Below, in pieces: positions 20,640 through 32,205 of a DNA stretch of 64,000 bases; the first letter of the stretch is position 1, and the number at the start of each line of letters is the position of its first letter. The notes below the pieces were generated by a model. It saw only the letters and a program-made list of their open reading frames with translations. It had not been told where the DNA came from and did not search any database. A program made the position numbers and the translations under genes. The stretch is from Paratinospora sagittata (Eukaryota; Streptophyta; Magnoliopsida; Ranunculales; Menispermaceae): positions 12,609,116 to 12,673,115 of the forward strand of contig CM069602.1 in assembly GCA_035771175.1 (NCBI GenBank). Direction: 5' to 3'.

Positions 20640-23600
20640 TAATTGGAAAAGGTCGTTGAGATGGGGGATTATATATTTTGAAGCAACTGAGGGTTCCAGA
20701 TGTAGCAGCCTCCAGCATTGATTTATCATCCTTTCGTTTGAGTCCTACCTCTTCTGACTTTTATTTGTGGCATTATAGATTAGGACATGTTTCCGCTTCT
20801 CGGTTAAGATTTTTAGCCTCAAAGGGATCATTAGGAAATTTGCATTCTCATGACATTTCTGATTGTAGTGGTTGTAAATTAGCCAAGTTTACAGCCTTAC
20901 CATTTAATCGAAGTACTTCTATTTATCTTCTACCTTTTGATCTAATTCATTCTGATGTGTGGGGACCTGCTCATGTTGCCACAAAAGGGGGGTCGAGATA
21001 TTATGTTTCTTTTATTGATGATCATACTCGTTTTTGTAAGGTTTATCTTATGAAACGTCGTTCTTATTTCTTTGGCATTTATGCTTCATTCCGTGTTCTT
21101 ATCAAAACACAACATTCTGCTCCTATTAAATGTTTTCGGTGTGATTTAGGTGGGGAGTACACTTCTAATGAGTTTTTTTGAATTGCTTGCTTCTGATGGT
21201 ACTATACATCAGTCTTCTTGTACTGACACCCTACAGCAGAATGGTGTTGCTGAAAGAAAGTACAAACACATTGTTGAGACTGCCCGTTCTCTCCTTTTGT
21301 CAGCTTCTGTTCCAAGTAAATTTTGGGGAGAGGCAGTTATCACCGCGTTTCACCTGATTAATAAAATCCCAACGTCCCACACTTCAGGTCTCTCTCCATT
21401 TAAGAAATTATATGGTCATGCTCCAGACTATTCTTTTTTGCGAGTTTTTGGATGTACTTGTTTTGTTCTTCGACCTCATGTTGAGTGCAATAAGTTATCT
21501 TCGCGCTCAGCTCTTTGTGTTTTCTTTGGTTATGGTGTGGGACAAAAAAAATCGTTGTTTTGATCCTGTTACACAAAAATTGTATGTTTCTCGTCATGTT
21601 TTATTCCTTGAACATATTCTCTTTTTTTCTATTCCTGCCATCTCTCACAATGTCATTAAGTCTAATATTGTTTGCATAGATCCATTTTCAGATGATAATG
21701 ATAGTTTGCATTCTCACATGACTTCCTCTATAGATAATCCAGTCACTCACTCTCATTTGCATGTTCGTCATTTTCTTAACCATTTCTCTCGCAGGGATAA
21801 AGGTATGAGTTCTGCAGGTTCTGATGTACCACTGGCTCAACCCTCAGTTGATAAGGGTGTCTCATCCCTCCCTACGACAACCCAAGCACCTCCTGAGATT
21901 GTGGATCATTTTCCCTCTCGTTATCCACAACGTATTTGTAACACCCCGTGCTTTTAATCAATATATTTGGTTGACTTATACGTACACTGAAGAGTATAAT
22001 ACACGTATAAGTACCTTTAAAGTTATGTGTACATGTGTCAAATGTACTTGGAAATGTCAAAAGTGAGTCCAGAATGTGATTTTAAAGAATTCATCATGTG
22101 GATTGAGTATATAGAATAAGAATAATGTACAGTGTATAATACACTGTGTCGGTCATGACGTCAGCCTACGTTAGGGGCGTCGTGACAATATTCGTAAGTC
22201 TACCCAATTTCCAGATTTTTCTTATTCATGTTATTCACATTCATTTTCTTCCTTCTTAGCATCTATTCATAATCTTTCCGAGCCTCTCTCCTATAAGGAG
22301 GCAGCTCTTGACCCTTTATGGTAGCAGGCTATGACTAGGGAACTTTTTGCTTTACATAAGACGACAACTTGGGATTTGGTGACTCTCCCTCCTGGTAAAA
22401 CTGTTGTTGGTGCTCGTTGGGTTTACAAGATCAAAACCAAGTCTGATGGCTCAGTTGATAGATACAAGTCAAGACTAGTTGCAAAAGGGTTTACTCAACA
22501 GTATGTTATGGATTACGAGGAGACTTCTGCTCCAGTTGCAAAGATGACTACGGTTCGCACTCTTATTGCAGTAGCTTTTGTTCGTCAGTGGCCTTTTTCT
22601 CAAATGGATGTAAAAAATGCTTTTTTGAATGGGGACCTTAAAGAAGAAGTCAATATGGAACGTCCTTCGGGTGTTGCTCATAACACTGGGGAAGTATGCA
22701 GGCAAGAAAACCTTATATGGACTCAAACAAGCTCCTAGAACTTGGTTTGAGAAGTTCTCCACAGTGATTGCCTGGCAATCACTTCATTTTAGGCCCAGTG
22801 ATTTTGATTCAACTTTGTTTGTCAGGTTTACATCTATAAGAAGCATTCTTCTTCTATTATATGTCGATGACATGATTATCACTGTTGATGATATGGATGG
22901 GATTGTAGAATTGAAGATAGCATTGGCCTATCAGTTTGAGATGAAAGACTTGGGTTCTCTACGCTACTTCTTAGGCATTGAGGTAGCTTCCTCTCCTAAG
23001 AGTTATCTCCTTTCTCAGTCCAAGTACACTACTGATGCCATTTAACGAGCCCGTCTTACTGATACTCGGACTGCCGATACTCCTCTTGAGCAAAATGTTA
23101 AATACATCCCCTCAGATGGAACTCCTTTGTCAGATCCTTCTCTATATCACACTATTGTTGGCAGCTTAGTTTATTTCACCACCACTCGCCCAGATATTGC
23201 ATATGTTGTTCATGTTGTCAGTCAGTTTGTTGCTTCCCCTACTACAGTTCACTGGGCTACTATTCTTCGCATTCTTCGATATCTTCGTGGCACCTTATAT
23301 CATAGTCTTCTACTTCCATCCACCTCATCCTTAGAGCTTCGTGCATACTCTGATATTGATTGGGCTAATGATCATACAGATCGCAAGTCAACTACAAGAT
23401 TCTGCATTTTCTTAGGAGATTCTCTTATTTCTTGAAAAAGCAAGAAACAATATGTTGTTTCTAGGTCTTCTACTGAAGCTGAGTACCGTGCCATGGCATC
23501 TACCACTACAGAGATTGTATGGTTGCGCAGATTACTTATTGATATGGGTATTTCTATTACTTCTCCCACTCCTATGTATTGTGACAATCAGAGTGCTATA

Positions 23601-23813
23601 CAGATTGCTCACAACTCAGTCTTTCATGAACGGACTAAGCATATTGAAATTGATTGTCATTTCACTCGTCATCACTTGCAACATGGCACCATCACCTTGC
23701 CCTTTGTATCCTCATCCTTGCAGCTTGCAAATTTTTTTGCGAAGTCACACTCCATTCAACACTTTAGATTTCTTATTGGCAAACTCTCGATGCTTCTTGT
23801 CGTTACATATTGA
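20640..23813 (+). pseudogene. copia-3 pol remnant: integrase, RT, RNase H
   Basis: Pre-integrase DFYLWHYRLGHVSAS (about 20756), integrase with DLIHSDVWGP and YVSFIDDHTRF (20937-21030), TLQQNGVAERK after a frameshift at about 21178, reverse transcriptase from about 22331 with GARWVYKIK and [13 protein letters not shown], a frameshift near 22700, [10 protein letters not shown] (about 22850), stops near 23042 and 23433, and RNase H with DNQSAIQIAHN (about 23580). Many breaks; no function expected. The integrase C-terminal region contains the nested 251-bp element. Confidence 0.92.
21937..22187 (+). mobile_element. Internally deleted LTR-derived mini-element, 251 bp
   Basis: Starts TGTAACACCCCGTGC and ends GGGGCGTCGTGACA like the 2.1-kb solo LTR at 14187, but keeps only about 170 bp of the start and 75 bp of the end. 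Flanks GTATT (21932-21936) and ATATT (22188-22192) are a 4-of-5 target-site duplication. The interrupted copia-3 frame resumes directly after it. Confidence 0.82.
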
Positions 23814-23826
23814 ATTTGAGGAGGGA

Positions 23827-24021
23827 TGTTAGAGTAAAATTATATATAGCTACTTTGGTCTGTTGTTATTAGATTATGGTACTTTAGTAATTATGCCTCT
23901 AGGCTATATAAGCTATTTATCTTCTTTGTAATTATTGTTTTTTCTAGAAAATCTAATGAAACCATTCAAGCTAGTTTTCCTTTCTTCTCTTCTCTTCTCT
24001 TTCTTCTTTGCATTGTTATCA
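23827..24021 (+). repeat. copia-3 3' LTR
   Basis: 195 bp, TGTTAGAG to GTTATCA. It is followed by PHO1 copy 1 exon-1 sequence from 24022. Confidence 0.9.
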
Positions 24022-24495
24022 ATATGGGCCGTCCAATTGAACCAAGTTCCCGGATCCGCCACCTTGATTCTAAAGGCGATTAAATGCTTCCATTTGCTTG
24101 TTCAAGAACATGGCTTCCTTCATCACTTCTTCCACCTTGGCTTTGTAAAACTCATCCACCTTTCTGAACTCCTCATCAACTCTTCTCAAGAACTCAACCT
24201 CCTTCTCATCTCTTCCTTCTTCTTCATCACCCAACATTAATAACATCATCATATCATAATTATTTTTCATCACTTGATCCTCAATTTGATGCACTGCTTC
24301 TCTTCCACTTGGTTTCCTGCGTAGTAGCCCACTGAAAGCTCTGTATCTTGTCATTGATCGGTTCAAACCAGTTGGCTTGTTTCTTGAATTGAAATGGTGG
24401 GTGGCTTTCAAAAGGGTCATGAGATAATCATAATTCCTGTAAGCTTCTTGCCATTCTGGCGCCATTTGCAATTTCAGCTCTTTCCCAAATTTCAT

Positions 24496-26469
24496 CTCTT
24501 TTAATTTTTAGTGATCTTCTTCTTCTTTCTTCTTAATTAGCTTCCACTGCAGATGTGTCTCAATCAACAATCTATATAAGTGTATATATATATATAACTA
24601 GTAGGATTTCAGGAGAAAAGTGATAGTGAAGAGCACTAAATTATTGAGAAGAATATATGATTAATTAATCATTTTGACAAAGAGGGCAGAGCAGTAATTT
24701 ATTATTTTTGAGAATTTGTTACGTGAAATTAGCAGCTTTTGTTTATTTTATTAGAAACCTCAACATATTTATATTATTTAGTATATTATTATATTGGAAA
24801 AGTAGTACATCATTATTGAAGAATCCTTAGACTGATAGTCTTTGCCCGTACATGTGAACGATCTCAAAAGAAAAATAAATAAAAAATAGATATAATAGAA
24901 AATTAGGAAAGCAGGGTCTTACGTATTTGAGTTGGATTTCTAAGTCGGATCCAACAAAGACATCTTGGTTTTTATCCCAAAAATTATTTTTAATTTTCAA
25001 ATAGTAAAAAATTAAAAACATAGTTAAAAACATAGTTAAAAACATATTTGGTGGAGTAGTTATTAAAAATATTTTTTAAAATCTTCTCTCACAATAAAAT
25101 AAAAACTTGAGATATGACATTTTGTAATTTTTCAAGTTTTATAATTATATTTTTTAGATAAGCTCAAAGCAGAAAAATTATTTTAGAGTACCCAACCAAA
25201 CATAATCTTATTTTATGTAGCTTTTAGAGATTTTTAGTCCAACCATACCAAACTACTACTTCCATGCAATTTATAGAAAAAAGAAAATGTTATAGATTTC
25301 TTTTCTTTCTTTCTTTTTTATTTTTTTATATTTTAGGCAAGCTAGGGTATTTGGGTTAGCTTATGCGCACCGACTAATTCTGTGGGCAAGCCCCAATAAA
25401 AGGAGAAAGTGGTGTCTAATAATAAATGTATAGGTGCTCCAACACATAGTCTAAAATGCAAGAAATTTTTTTTTAGGTAAAGACCATGTCTATCCCACTC
25501 GACATGAATTCATGTCTTTAAAGATTATGAATACAAGGTTTAACACCTTTGTCATCTTAATCAGTGGCTAAATTTTTTTCATAGATACAAACATCTTCAT
25601 ATGAAGTTATAAACCTTCGGGCACTATGCAGGCATTAGCCCCCATACATGGTCTTACTACTTTGTGAAGACCTGTGTTTTTGGTTAACAGTCGCCCGAGC
25701 CTGGTCCAAACTATATAAAAGAGACGTTATAATTATTCCAAAATAAGATATATTGACTGAAAAAATTGCATTTGTCACAAATGCATACCAATCATCGAAT
25801 TGTTAGGATTTGTTCTCAACCATCGAAAGTATTAACAGTTTTTTAATATATTCATTAGGTAGATGTATGAAAATTTTGTTAGACAATCAAATTTGACTAC
25901 AATGACATGCCAAAAAAAATAGAGACTAGAATCAGACGTTCCAAAGCCATTATTTTTATCTAATTGTATTGGAATTAAAATTCAACTCAATTTGATTAGC
26001 AAAGCTCTTAAGTGTTTGTACTTACGGAATTAAGATCAACCATTGCCAATTATTTGGACATAAATTAGCATTCAATGAATTTTCAATGTTAACATATTGA
26101 CACAATTTAAGTTGGTGAATTCGGTACGCATTAATCAATCGATTTAGATACATTGAATCAAAATGCATTTAATGTAGAAGAATGTTCATATATTCCTAAT
26201 TGAAAAATGTTTTGTGCATGATGGGTGCCAATGTCATTTCTTGGCGTTGGCATCCAACTTCCTTGAATATTTTGAGAATGTGCGTGCATTCCGCAACATC
26301 TCCAACATCCAATGGAGGCTAGATGCCAATGTTAGAAAATAACATTGGTACCCAGCGTATCTTTAGTATTACTATTCCTAATTACGTCAAGGGATGATCT
26401 CATTCTGATCATTGAATTCTCTCATGCAAAGAATCTAATTAAAGTCAATCAGAGTTTTTGATTAGCATG
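24496..26469. other. Upstream region of PHO1 copy 1, no gene
   Basis: AT-rich former promoter side of the pseudogene. A CTATATAAGTG motif near 24571 could have been a TATA box. A T-rich stretch with GCGCACCGACTAATTC near 25365 and a segment near 25470-25735 look like decayed repeat DNA I cannot name. A foldback sequence lies at 26223-26354. No coding frame is supported. Confidence 0.6.
26223..26354. repeat. Foldback (MITE-like) sequence
   Basis: Inverted arms of about 37 bp at roughly 75-80% match: left GGGTGCCAATGTCATTTC and right ending ACATTGGTACCC. Shares the GTGCCAATG/GGCATTGGC theme with the foldback at 54700-54828, which suggests one family. Confidence 0.5.
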
Positions 26470-26899
26470 TGTTAAATAGCAGCTATATTGCTGCAGGGTG
26501 TCTCTATGTTGAGAGGCATAAAGAGAGACTAAAAAGAAGAGCTCACATGGTGTGTCAAAGAACCACGTGACTGAGAGTTTATAAAAGGATGTGCAGAGTG
26601 AAAACAAAATATACAAAAATTCTTGAGAATTGAATTCCTTTGCGTACATGTTTACTTTCTGGTTTTGAGATAGTCTTGTAACTAAAGAAATCTCCATTAA
26701 TAAAGAAAGTTGAAGCTGGTTTTGGCTGGTTTTCCACAGACGTAGATCATATTGATCTAACCACATAATTATGTTGTTGTGTTTGTTCTTTGTCTCGGTT
26801 GTATGTTTTCTTTATTGTCAATCTTTGTTGCACATCATTTTCGATTCTTCTTGATAAATTGCTTCCTAAAGCAGCAAGTGAGAAGGATTATTCTCAATA
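26470..26899 (+). repeat. copia-4 5' LTR with G-box and TATA box
   Basis: 430 bp. CACGTG at 26564-26569 and TATAAAAG at 26580-26587 form a plausible promoter. The 3' LTR conserves both motifs. Confidence 0.9.
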
Positions 26900-27324
26900 A
26901 ATTGGTATCAGAGTCTGGTTCTTGAAGGGGCAAGAATGGGTGTCACAAAGTTTGAAACTGAGAGATTTGATGGAAAAACATATTTCAACATTTAGAAGCA
27001 ACAGATGTGGGCTATCTTGGTTCAGCAGAAGGTGGTACAAGCACTCTGTGGAGAAAAGAATCTTCCAAGCACCATGACTGAAGAAAAGAAACAAGAAATG
27101 CTAGACATAGCCTACAGTACCATTATCTTGTATCTGTCAAACAAAGTTCTAAGAGAAGTTTCAAAAGAAAAGATTGCAGTAGGAGTATGGTTGAAGTTGG
27201 AACAATTGTATATGAAAAAAACCCTCACTAACAGAATCTATCTCAAGGGGAAGCTTTTGGGGTTTAAGATGCAAGAAGATAAGAGCATTCAAGACAATCT
27301 TGATGATTTCAACAAGATTGTGAT

Positions 27325-27970
27325 TGTCACACCGCAGTATCTAGGTTCAATGGTTACTCAGAGTTCGAAATTAAACCTTATGAGGTCTCGAGTTCGAATA
27401 TGGGGGAGGCCCTGCACTATTCATGAATGAATAGTATAGACAAATGATCCCGGGGGTACTACACACTGCGGTGGGCTGTGTACTGGGATGTGACAATATT
27501 ATGTGGTATATAACGGCTGGGGTATGCGTACCCATCACATCCCTGGGGTACTAGACACTGCGGTGTGCTGTGTACTGGGTTGTGACAAAAAGGGGGTGTG
27601 ACAAAAAGGCCTTATGTATACCACCGCAGTGTCTAGTACCCCCGGGATGTGATGAGTACCCCCGCAGGGCGTACTCCAACCATTATATACCACATAATAT
27701 TGTCTCATCCCAGTACACAGCACACCGCAGTGTCTAGTACCCCCGGATCATTTGTCCACACTATTCATGAATGGATCATTTGTCCACACTATTCATGAAT
27801 GAATGAATAGTGTGGACAAATGATTCGGGGGTACTAGACACTGCGGTGTGCTGTGTACTGGGATGAGACAATATTATGTGGTATATAATGGTTGGAGTAC
27901 GCCCTGCGGGGGTACTCATCACATCCCGGGGTACTAGACACTGCGGTGTGCTGTGTACTGGGGTGTGACA
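27325..27970. mobile_element. Compound palindromic TGTCACA element, 646 bp, in copia-4 gag
   Basis: Starts TGTCACACCGCAG and ends GGTGTGACA, with a perfect 5-bp duplication GTGAT at 27320-27324 and 27971-27975. The first 270 bp match the single element at 41429-41711 (reverse orientation), including the tRNA-like core with TGGTTACTCAG and GAGTTCGAATAT. The rest is a second, inverted and partly rearranged copy, so modules such as ACTGCGGTGTGCTGTG recur in both orientations. No coding capacity. Confidence 0.85.
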
Positions 27971-28347
27971 GTGATCGACTTGGAAAACATTGGGATCAAA
28001 GTTGAAGAGGAAGGTCAAGCATTTCTAATCTTGAATTCTCTACAAAAATCATTTGCAAATTTTGTTGATACAATGAAATATGCAAGAGAATCCTTGACGT
28101 TAGAGGAGATACAAGTTGCTCTCAAGTCCAAATCACATCCCGGGGGTACTAGACACTGCGGTGTGTTGTGTACTGGGGTGTGATAGTGATCGACTTGGAA
28201 AACATTGGGATCAAAGTTGAAGAGGAAGATCAAGCATTTCTAATCTTGAATTCTCTACCAAAATCATTTGCAAATTTTGTTGATACAATGAAATATGCAA
28301 GAGAATCCTTGACGTTAGAGGAGATACAAGTTGCTCTCAAGTTCAAA
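27919..28347 (+). repeat. Tandem duplication, about 214 bp, of element end plus gag
   Basis: Unit 1 (27919-28132) and unit 2 (28133 to about 28347) each contain the last 52 bp of the palindromic element, then gag from GTGATCGACTTGG to the sequence encoding QVALK. They differ at a few positions only. The duplication therefore followed the insertion. Confidence 0.9.
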
Positions 28348-28680
28348 GATCTTGAAGCCAAGTTTGAAACAAAATCTTCAAGTGGAGATGGACTACATGT
28401 TCGAGGTAAGACTGAAACAAGATCAAACAAACATAAAAAAAGGTAGATCTAGATCAAAATCTGCAGTAAGAAAGTGTTTCTATTGCCATAAAAAGGGTCA
28501 TTTCAAGAAAGATTGTCTTGAGAGAAAAAATAAGAAGCAAGGAAAATCTCAAGAGAATGGGGATGCACCTTTGGTTGAAGATGGTTATGAGAGTGCTGAG
28601 GTTTTAACAATCTCAGAAAAGAAGACTGATCAAGAATGGATTCTTGATTCAAGGTGCTCATTTCACATGACTCCTAATAA

Positions 28681-31600
28681 GGATTTGTTTTAGTCCTATC
28701 AGAAAAAATGAAGGTGGAAAGGTCGTTCTTGGTAAAAATGAAGAGTGCAAGGTGGTTGGAATTGGATCAGTTGTCATTCAAGTTCATGATGGTACCCAGA
28801 AAATCCTTAGGGATGTAAGACATGTTCCAAGCCTGAAGAGGAACTTAATATCACTAGGCATTCTTGAATCTCAGGGTTATATTTTCAAGGTAGATTGTGG
28901 AGTGCTTAAAGTGACCAAATGAGCAATGGTACTGATAAAGGGCACAAGACACAATGGGTTGTATGTTTTACAGCAAAAACAGGGTGAAGCAACAACAGCA
29001 GTAAGAGATTTTGATTGATCTCTCTTGTAGCATTTGAGGCTTGCACATGTTAGTGCAAAGGGACTCAAGGAATTGAGTAAACAAGGACTTCTAGGTGAAG
29101 ATCAGGTGGATAAATTGCAGTTTTGTGAACATTGTGTTTTTGGAAAAGCTGCAAGGGTGAAATTTCCCACCGGCATACATTCAACTAAGGGGACATTGGA
29201 CTATATACACTCAGATCCATCTACTCCATCATCATTGAGTAGGAAAATGTATCTTCTTACCATAATTGATGATTACTCTATAAAGCTATGGATTTATATT
29301 TTGAAACAGAAGAGTGAGGCATTTGAAAAGTTTGTTCAATGGAAAACCAAACTGGAAAAAAAAAGAGTTAGGAGATTAAGAACTGATAATGGTCTTGAGT
29401 TTTGCGATAGTGAATTTGATAAATTCTGTCAAAAACATGGTATAACAAGACATCATACTGTGAGACATACACCCCAACAAAATGGTCTTGCATAATGAAT
29501 AAATAGGACTAGTATGGAAAGAGTATTTGCTAAAGGTATATTGGGCAGAGGCAGCAATGATGGTAAGTTACTTGATATATAGAAGCCCATCATCAGCCTT
29601 AAACTTTAAAACTCCTGAAGAAAAATGGTCAGGGAAGCCAGCTGACTATAATAGACTAGGGATTTTTGGATGCCCAGCCTATGTACACTTGAAACAAGAT
29701 AAGCTTGAACCAAGAGCACTCAAAGGTTTCTTCTTGAGTTATCTGGATGGAGTCAAGGGATATAAGGTTTGAGTAGGTACTCCCGAAAATGGCAAGTGCA
29801 TAGTGAGTAGGGATGTTGTGTTCAATGAAGAGGAACTAATTCAAAATTTGCAGAAGAGAAGTGTAGCAGAACACTTGTCTTCAGATGTAGATGGACAACA
29901 AAAACAACCTCAAAATGAGGTGGAGTTGGACATAGACAGCATTACGGATGTTCCAGTAGTTGAGGAATAACCTATTAACAATGAACAAAGCTCTTCTCAC
30001 CCATCACAAGATTATACATTGGCAAAGGATAGGGAAAAAAGAGTGATCAAGCCTCCAACCAGGTATGGATATGCTAGTCTTATTTCATATGCATTAACTA
30101 TTTCTAATGAACAAAATGATTTAGAACCTCAATCATATAGAGAGGCTATAGGTTGTCAAGAGAAAGTTAAATGGCGAGAAGCCATGGATTCTGAAATGGA
30201 CTCATTAGTTAAGAATAAGACATGGATTCTTGTTGACAAACCAAAGAATCAGAAATTAGTAGGGTTTAAATGGATATATAGGAGGAAAAAGGGAGTCCCA
30301 GGCATAGAACTGGCTAGGTATACGGCTAGATTGGTGGCTAGAGGCTTTACACAAAGAGAAGGAATTGACTTTAATGAGGTGTTTTCTCCAGTGGTTAAGC
30401 ATACTTCCATAAGGGTGTTGATTTCTTTAGTCGTTAGTTTTAACATGGAATTGGAACAAATGGATGTTAAGACTACTTTTTTATATGGAGCACTATAAGA
30501 AAACATATATATGAAACAACCTGATGGATATGTTAAACAAGAACATGAGCAACAAGTATGTTTATTAAAGAAGTCATTATATGGCTTAAAACAATCTCCA
30601 CGCCAATGGTAAAAGAGGTTTGATGAATTCATGATTACTAACAGTTTCAAGAGAAGCCAACATGATAATTGTGTTTACTATAGGAATGTTGAGCAAGGTG
30701 GAGTTTTATACTTGCTATTATATGTTGATGATATGTTATTGGCATGCACTAATGTAAAGGAAATCAGGAAAGTAAAGAAACTGTTGAGTAGTGAATTTAA
30801 GATGAAGGACCTAGGGCCAGCTCAAAAAATATTGGGAATGGAGATACGCAGAGATAAAAACAAGGGAACTTTGTTTTTATCACAACATACATATATTACA
30901 AGGGTTCTACAAAGGTTTAGAATGCTTAATTCAAAACTAGTTAGCACACCCTTAGGAGCTCAATTTAAATTGTTCGTAAGCAGTCACCCAAGGATGAAAA
31001 TGAAAAATTAGTCATGGCAAATACACCATATGCTAGTACGGTTGGAAGTCTTATGTACCTCATGGTGTGTACTAGACCTAATTTAGCATATGCTCTAAGT
31101 GTAGTGAGAAAATTTACGGGACACCCAGGGAAAGAACATTGGATTGTTGTAAAGTGGATACTCATGTATCTAAATGGTTCCCAAGGTCTTGGTTTAAAAT
31201 TTAGAAAATCAGTGAATGATCACGATAGGGTAAAAGGCTATGTTGATGCTGATTACGCAGGAGATTTGGACAAAAGGAGGTCAATAACAGGTTATGTATT
31301 TACAGTTTGTGGAAATCCTGTTAATTGGAAAGCGTCATTGCAGCATGTTGTAGCTCTCTCTACAACAGAGGCTGAGTTTATTGCAGCTACAAAGGTTGTT
31401 AAGGAAGTCGTATGGCTTAAAGGTCTTATGATAGAGTTGTGAGATGTTTCTGCTCATGCTGAACTCTTTTGTGACAATCGAAGTGCCATTTATTTGGTTA
31501 AAAATCCTATGTTTCATGAGCATCCTAAACATGTGGATGTTAGTCTATTTTTTATTAGGGACATTGTTGAAGATAAACAAGTGGAGTTCAAGAAGGTTGC

Positions 31601-31709
31601 AACCTCAGAAAATGCAGCAGATATGCTCACCAAGCCGGTACCTCTTGCTAAGTTCAGGTTATGTTTGGACTTAGTACAAGTTGGTGATCTGTCAGAGCCT
31701 CCAAGATAG
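28681..31709 (+). pseudogene. copia-4 pol: integrase, RT, RNase H (broken)
   Basis: Pre-integrase LRLAHVSAKGLKEL (about 29035), integrase with GTLDYIHSDPS, IIDDYSIKLW and RTDNGLEF (29190-29405), TPQQNGLA followed by a stop near 29491, reverse transcriptase with QMDVKTTFLY (about 30460), YVDDMLLAC (about 30721) and ILGMEIRRDK, then RNase H with STTEAEFIA (about 31360) and DNRSAIYLV (about 31473) ending near 31709. Stops and frameshifts occur near 28691, 28919, 29016, 29772, 29967, 30498, 30610, 31008 and 31440. Confidence 0.92.
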
Positions 31710-31768
31710 TTGGAGAGATGGAACTTCACAGCCATTCTCGAATTCAACAAAGAGACAAGGTGAAGATT

Positions 31769-32200
31769 TGTTAAATAGCAGCTATATTGCTACAGGGTGT
31801 CTCTATGTTGAGAGGCATAAAAAGAGACTAAAAAGAAGAGCTCACGTGGTGTGTCAAAGAACCACGTGACTGAGAGTTTATAAAAAGATGTGCAAAGTGA
31901 AAACAAAATATACAAAAATTCTTGAGAATTGTATTCCTTTGTGTACATGTTTACTTTCTGGTTTTGAGACAGTCTTGTAACTAAAGAAATCTCCATTAAT
32001 AAAGAAAGTTGAAGCTGGTTTTGGCTGGTTCACCGTGGACGGAGATCATATTGATCGAACCACGTAATTCTACTGTATTATTGTGTTGTGTTTGTTCTTT
32101 ATCTTGGTTGTGTGTTTTCTTTACTGTCAATCTTTGCTATACATCATCTTCTTGATAAATTGCTTCCTAAAGCAGCAAGTGAGAAGGATTATTCTCAACA
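31769..32200 (+). repeat. copia-4 3' LTR
   Basis: 432 bp, preceded by the purine tract GACAAGGTGAAGA. G-box CACGTG at 31863-31868. Differs from the 5' LTR at a number of scattered positions. Confidence 0.92.
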
Positions 32201-32205
32201 GCACG

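Larger units (their letters stand above)
20075..24021 (+). mobile_element. Ty1-copia retrotransposon copia-3, gag-deleted, in exon 1 of PHO1 copy 1
   Basis: LTRs at 20075-20255 and 23827-24021 run TGTTAGAGT to GTTATCA. The primer-binding site TGGTATCAAAGC starts at 20256, and the purine tract GAGGAGGGA precedes the 3' LTR. The target site is ATATA on the left and ATATG on the right (4 of 5). Gag and protease are missing: the internal region goes from a short leader with CTGTTCA repeats straight to a pre-integrase domain near 20680. The LTRs differ by about a dozen substitutions and several indels, including CTTCT expansion in the 3' LTR. A 251-bp LTR derivative is nested at 21937-22187. Confidence 0.92.
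5500..24495 (-). pseudogene. PHO1-family phosphate exporter copy 1, pseudogene split by transposons
   Basis: Relic of an SPX-EXS gene. Exons, minus strand: 1, 24022-24495 plus 20029-20074; 2, 19280-19640; 3, 19133-19181; 4, remnant 18644-18692; 5, 18301-18430; 6, 17980-18100; 7, 10054-10312; 8, 9866-9970; 9, about 9746-9785; 10, 9328-9477; 11, 9103-9242 plus 6032-6177; 12, 5784-5920; 13, 5500-5605. Lengths of exons 3, 5-8, 10 and 12 match the intact paralogues exactly. Lesions: a +1 frameshift near 24073; copia-3 inside exon 1; exon 3 donor GT changed to GA (19131-19132); 5' part of exon 4 replaced; TAA in exon 5 where paralogues have Lys; acceptors of exons 6, 7 and 8 lost (CG, AA, GG for AG); exon 9 start degraded; a solo LTR in exon 11. 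The SPX residue equivalent to Lys in YNYLK is Met. Certainly non-functional, though still recognisable to its last codon. Confidence 0.95.
27005..28680 (+). pseudogene. copia-4 gag and protease start, split and duplicated
   Basis: Gag begins near 26938 and reads LYLSNKVLREV, VWLKLEQLYM and NRIYLKGKLLGFKM until the palindromic element enters at 27325. It resumes at 27971 and is then partly repeated. After the duplication come a zinc knuckle CFYCHKKGHFKKDC (about 28476-28520) and protease ILDSRCSFHMT (about 28640), where Arg replaces the Gly of the usual DSG active-site triad. That substitution alone should abolish protease activity. Confidence 0.88.
26470..32200 (+). mobile_element. Ty1-copia retrotransposon copia-4
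   Basis: LTRs 26470-26899 and 31769-32200 start TGTTAAATAG; the 3' LTR ends CTCAACA and the 5' LTR ends CTCAATA. The primer-binding site ATTGGTATCAGAG starts at 26901. Flanks GCATG (26465-26469) and GCACG (32201-32205) are a 4-of-5 target-site duplication. All copia domains are present but broken by many stops and frameshifts. Gag carries a 646-bp palindromic element and a tandem duplication. It lies between PHO1 copies 1 and 2. Confidence 0.94.

Noticed and set aside
27325..28190. Repeated units resembling a CRISPR or satellite array
   Set aside because: Repeats are inverted modules of nested palindromic elements and one tandem duplication, with no regular spacers; the context is a plant retrotransposon.
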